The notes beneath the pieces are model-generated. The model saw only the letters and a program-made list of their open reading frames with translations. It was not told the origin of the DNA and did no database searches. Below, piece after piece: positions 15,231-16,955 of a stretch of 16,955 nucleotides of DNA. The translations under genes were made by a program, and so were the position numbers. The DNA is from Alphaproteobacteria bacterium (GTDB taxonomy: Bacteria > Pseudomonadota > Alphaproteobacteria > UBA828): positions 1 to 16,955 of the forward strand of contig JABJCZ010000276.1 of assembly GCA_018668475.1 (NCBI GenBank). The letters run 5' to 3'. How positions within the stretch are numbered: position 1 is the first letter of the stretch; the number at the start of each line of letters is the position of its first letter.

Positions 15231-16955
15231 CGGACGCTTTTTTCCCCGCGATCGTTGCGCTCAACACGCCAGGCCTCGCCACGGCCCGTCGTCTGTGCGC
15301 AGCTCTGGGCACAGGCAGCGTTCATGCATCACGCACCATTGCCACGGCAGATGACACACCATTTGATGATGCGACAAGCCACATGCGGACACTATTCTCC
15401 AGTGGCACGCCGCTTGTGGGCATCTGCGCCAGCGGCATATTGATTCGCGCGTTAGCGCCTGTACTTGCAAACAAATATGACGACGCCCCGGTTGTCGCCG
15501 TCTCGGTCGATGGCGCCATCGCCGTGCCCTTGCTGGGCGGGCACCGAGGTGCCAACCAGCTGGCGACGATCATCGCGAAGGCATTAGGCGGTACAGCTGC
15601 TGTGACAACCGCCGGTGATACCGCTCTCGGTTTCGCCCTTGATGATCCGCCAACAGGATGGCGCGTCGAGCCCGACAGCGATATAAAATCTGTAGCAAGC
15701 GCGCTGCTGAATGACGAACCGGTTACCCTGCAGGTCGACGCCGCTGATGCCGCATGGCTCGGCACAGCGATTGATTGGCAGGATGATGCGGACCTCACAC
15801 TTGTACTGAGCGACAAGCAAAGTGCGACGGGCGATGTCACTCTTCGACCCGGCACACTCGTTATGGGGTTGGGGTGTGAGCGTAACGCCGACACCGTCCA
15901 AACCATTGCTCTCGCAGAAACGACATTGGCAGGAATGGATTTCTCACCAGCCTCACTTGCGTGTATTGCGTCCATTGATCTCAAGGCAGATGAGCCAGCC
16001 ATACGAGCGGTAGCCGCGCATTTTGGCGTGCCACTACGGCTGCTGGATGCCGCCACGCTGGAGGCCGAAACACCGCGCCTCGCCAACCCGTCGGAGGTCG
16101 TGTTCGACGCAGTGGGATGTCATGGAGTGGCCGAAGGGGCCGCCCTCGCCGGTGCCGGGCCTGCCGCCACCCTGAGCGTACCGAAACAAAAAACTGCGGC
16201 AGCAACCTGCGCCATCGCTCGCGCGCCCGATATCGTGCGGGCCGCAGATGTTGGCCGCGGCCTTGGCAAGCTGACCGTTGTTGGTATTGGCCCCGGCACA
16301 GAGACATGGCGCACCGGCGCCGCAGCCGCCGCGTTGGCCTCGGCGCAACATCTCATCGGCTATGAGCTTTATCTTGATTTGCTGGGGCCACAGCAGGCGC
16401 ATGTGACGCGCCATGACTTTCCGCTCGGGGCAGAGACCGAGCGCGCTCGGGCCGCGCTCGACCTTGCTAGCACAGGCGAGCCGACGGCTCTGGTCTGTTC
16501 GGGCGATGCCGGCATTTACGGCATGGCCTCCCTTGTTTTCGAGCTATTGGACCATCACCCGGACCCGGCCTGGAAATTTGTCGATGTGCAGGTAGAACCC
16601 GGCATCACGGCGATGCAGGCCGCCGCCGCCCGAGCCGGCGCGCCACTGGGGCATGACTTCTGCGCAATATCTCTATCGGATCTTCTGACCCCTTGGCCCG
16701 TGATTGAGCGAAAACTGGAAGCTGCCGGCGACGGCGATTTTGTCATCAGTCTCTATAACCCGGCGGGCCGCAAACGCCGTGCGCCGCTGGAACGAGCGCT
16801 TGAGATTTTACGGGCACGGCGCGACCCCGATTGCCCGGTCATTATTGCCCGCAGCCTGGGACGCGATGAAGAGCACCTACAGGTCGAAACCCTCGCCACG
16901 CTTGACCCGGACAGTATCGACATGCTGTCCATCCTCATCATCGGCAACAGCGAAA
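15227..16955 (+). CDS. cobJ: CbiG-like / CobJ fusion: cobalt-precorrin-5A hydrolase-like domain plus precorrin-3B C17-methyltransferase, 3' end outside window
   Basis: One uninterrupted frame of 576 visible codons from ATG 15227 (ATGA overlap with cobI; AGGA at 15214-15217). Residues 1-345 are a complete CbiG-like protein: N-terminal part with GICASGILIRALAP (65-78) and VPLLGGHRGANQLA (100-113), a mid region (about 135-205), and the CbiG C-terminal/CobE domain with VMGLGCERN (212-220) and VGCHGVAEGAAL (297-308). Residues 348-576 are CobJ: KLTVVGIGPG (348-357), CSGDAGIYGMAS (424-435), EPGITAMQAAAARAGAPLG (457-475), ISLSDLLTPW (481-490) and SLYNPAGRKR (508-517). CobJ methylates C17 with ring contraction; CbiG opens the resulting lactone in the anaerobic route. 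Only about 10-25 residues should be missing unless a third domain follows. Confidence 0.93.
   Translation, partial: MTDAFFPAIVALNTPGLATARRLCAALGTGSVHASRTIATADDTPFDDATSHMRTLFSSGTPLVGICASGILIRALAPVLANKYDDAPVVAVSVDGAIAVPLLGGHRGANQLATIIAKALGGTAAVTTAGDTALGFALDDPPTGWRVEPDSDIKSVASALLNDEPVTLQVDAADAAWLGTAIDWQDDADLTLVLSDKQSATGDVTLRPGTLVMGLGCERNADTVQTIALAETTLAGMDFSPASLACIASIDLKADEPAIRAVAAHFGVPLRLLDAATLEAETPRLANPSEVVFDAVGCHGVAEGAALAGAGPAATLSVPKQKTAAATCAIARAPDIVRAADVGRGLGKLTVVGIGPGTETWRTGAAAAALASAQHLIGYELYLDLLGPQQAHVTRHDFPLGAETERARAALDLASTGEPTALVCSGDAGIYGMASLVFELLDHHPDPAWKFVDVQVEPGITAMQAAAARAGAPLGHDFCAISLSDLLTPWPVIERKLEAAGDGDFVISLYNPAGRKRRAPLERALEILRARRDPDCPVIIARSLGRDEEHLQVETLATLDPDSIDMLSILIIGNSE

Noticed and set aside
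1..16955. CRISPR arrays, insertion sequences, attachment sites, tRNA or rRNA genes, phage or defence genes.
   Set aside because: None was seen by reading; the window is nearly fully occupied by recognisable cobalamin genes, with uniform base use and no direct-repeat series.

Overview
The window is almost entirely a vitamin B12 (cobalamin) biosynthesis locus of a bacterium with moderately high GC. It has aerobic-type markers (CobN, CobW, a fused CobL), an alphaproteobacterial style of gene order (cobP, btuF-like, cobW, cobN, cobO, cobQ; then cobD; then cbiX, cobH, cobL, cobI, cobJ), and tight translational coupling. I infer an alphaproteobacterium, but no ribosomal or other marker gene is present to settle the genus. 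Coding density is very high, and no tRNA, rRNA, CRISPR array, transposase or prophage gene was seen.

Layout. (1) At 1-288 on the minus strand lies the N-terminal third of cobT, cut by the window edge. It diverges across a 106-bp gap from cobS (395-1270) and a histidine phosphatase of the alpha-ribazole phosphatase type (1301-1945); together these are nucleotide-loop assembly functions. (2) A cobalamin riboswitch (about 1978-2185) fills the gap before the main plus-strand operon: cobP/cobU, a BtuF-like binding protein without a signal peptide, cobW, cobN, cobO and cobQ (2210-10647). (3) cobD (11677-10649, minus strand) converges on cobQ with one base between the stop codons. (4) cobD diverges from a second plus-strand operon (11761 to the end): a long cbiX starting at TTG, cobH, cobL, cobI and a CbiG-CobJ fusion that runs off the window. 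All four junctions in this operon are overlaps of 4 or 11 bases.

How the genes work together. CobI, CobJ, CobL and CobH methylate and rearrange the corrin ring. CbiX (early) and CobN with CobW (late) represent cobalt insertion. CobO adenylates the cobalt, CobQ amidates the side chains, CobD adds the aminopropanol arm, and CobP, CobS, CobT and the phosphatase complete the lower nucleotide loop.

Most interesting points. The cluster mixes parts of the early-cobalt (anaerobic) route (long CbiX with MxCxxC and a His-rich tail, a complete CbiG-like domain) with the late-cobalt (aerobic) CobN route. A cysteine-containing, leaderless BtuF-like protein is embedded in the biosynthetic operon. The riboswitch has an extra hairpin and is followed by a small hairpin that appears to mask the ribosome binding site and start codon of cobP. 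I saw no wholly unknown system; nearly everything is recognisable B12 biosynthesis.
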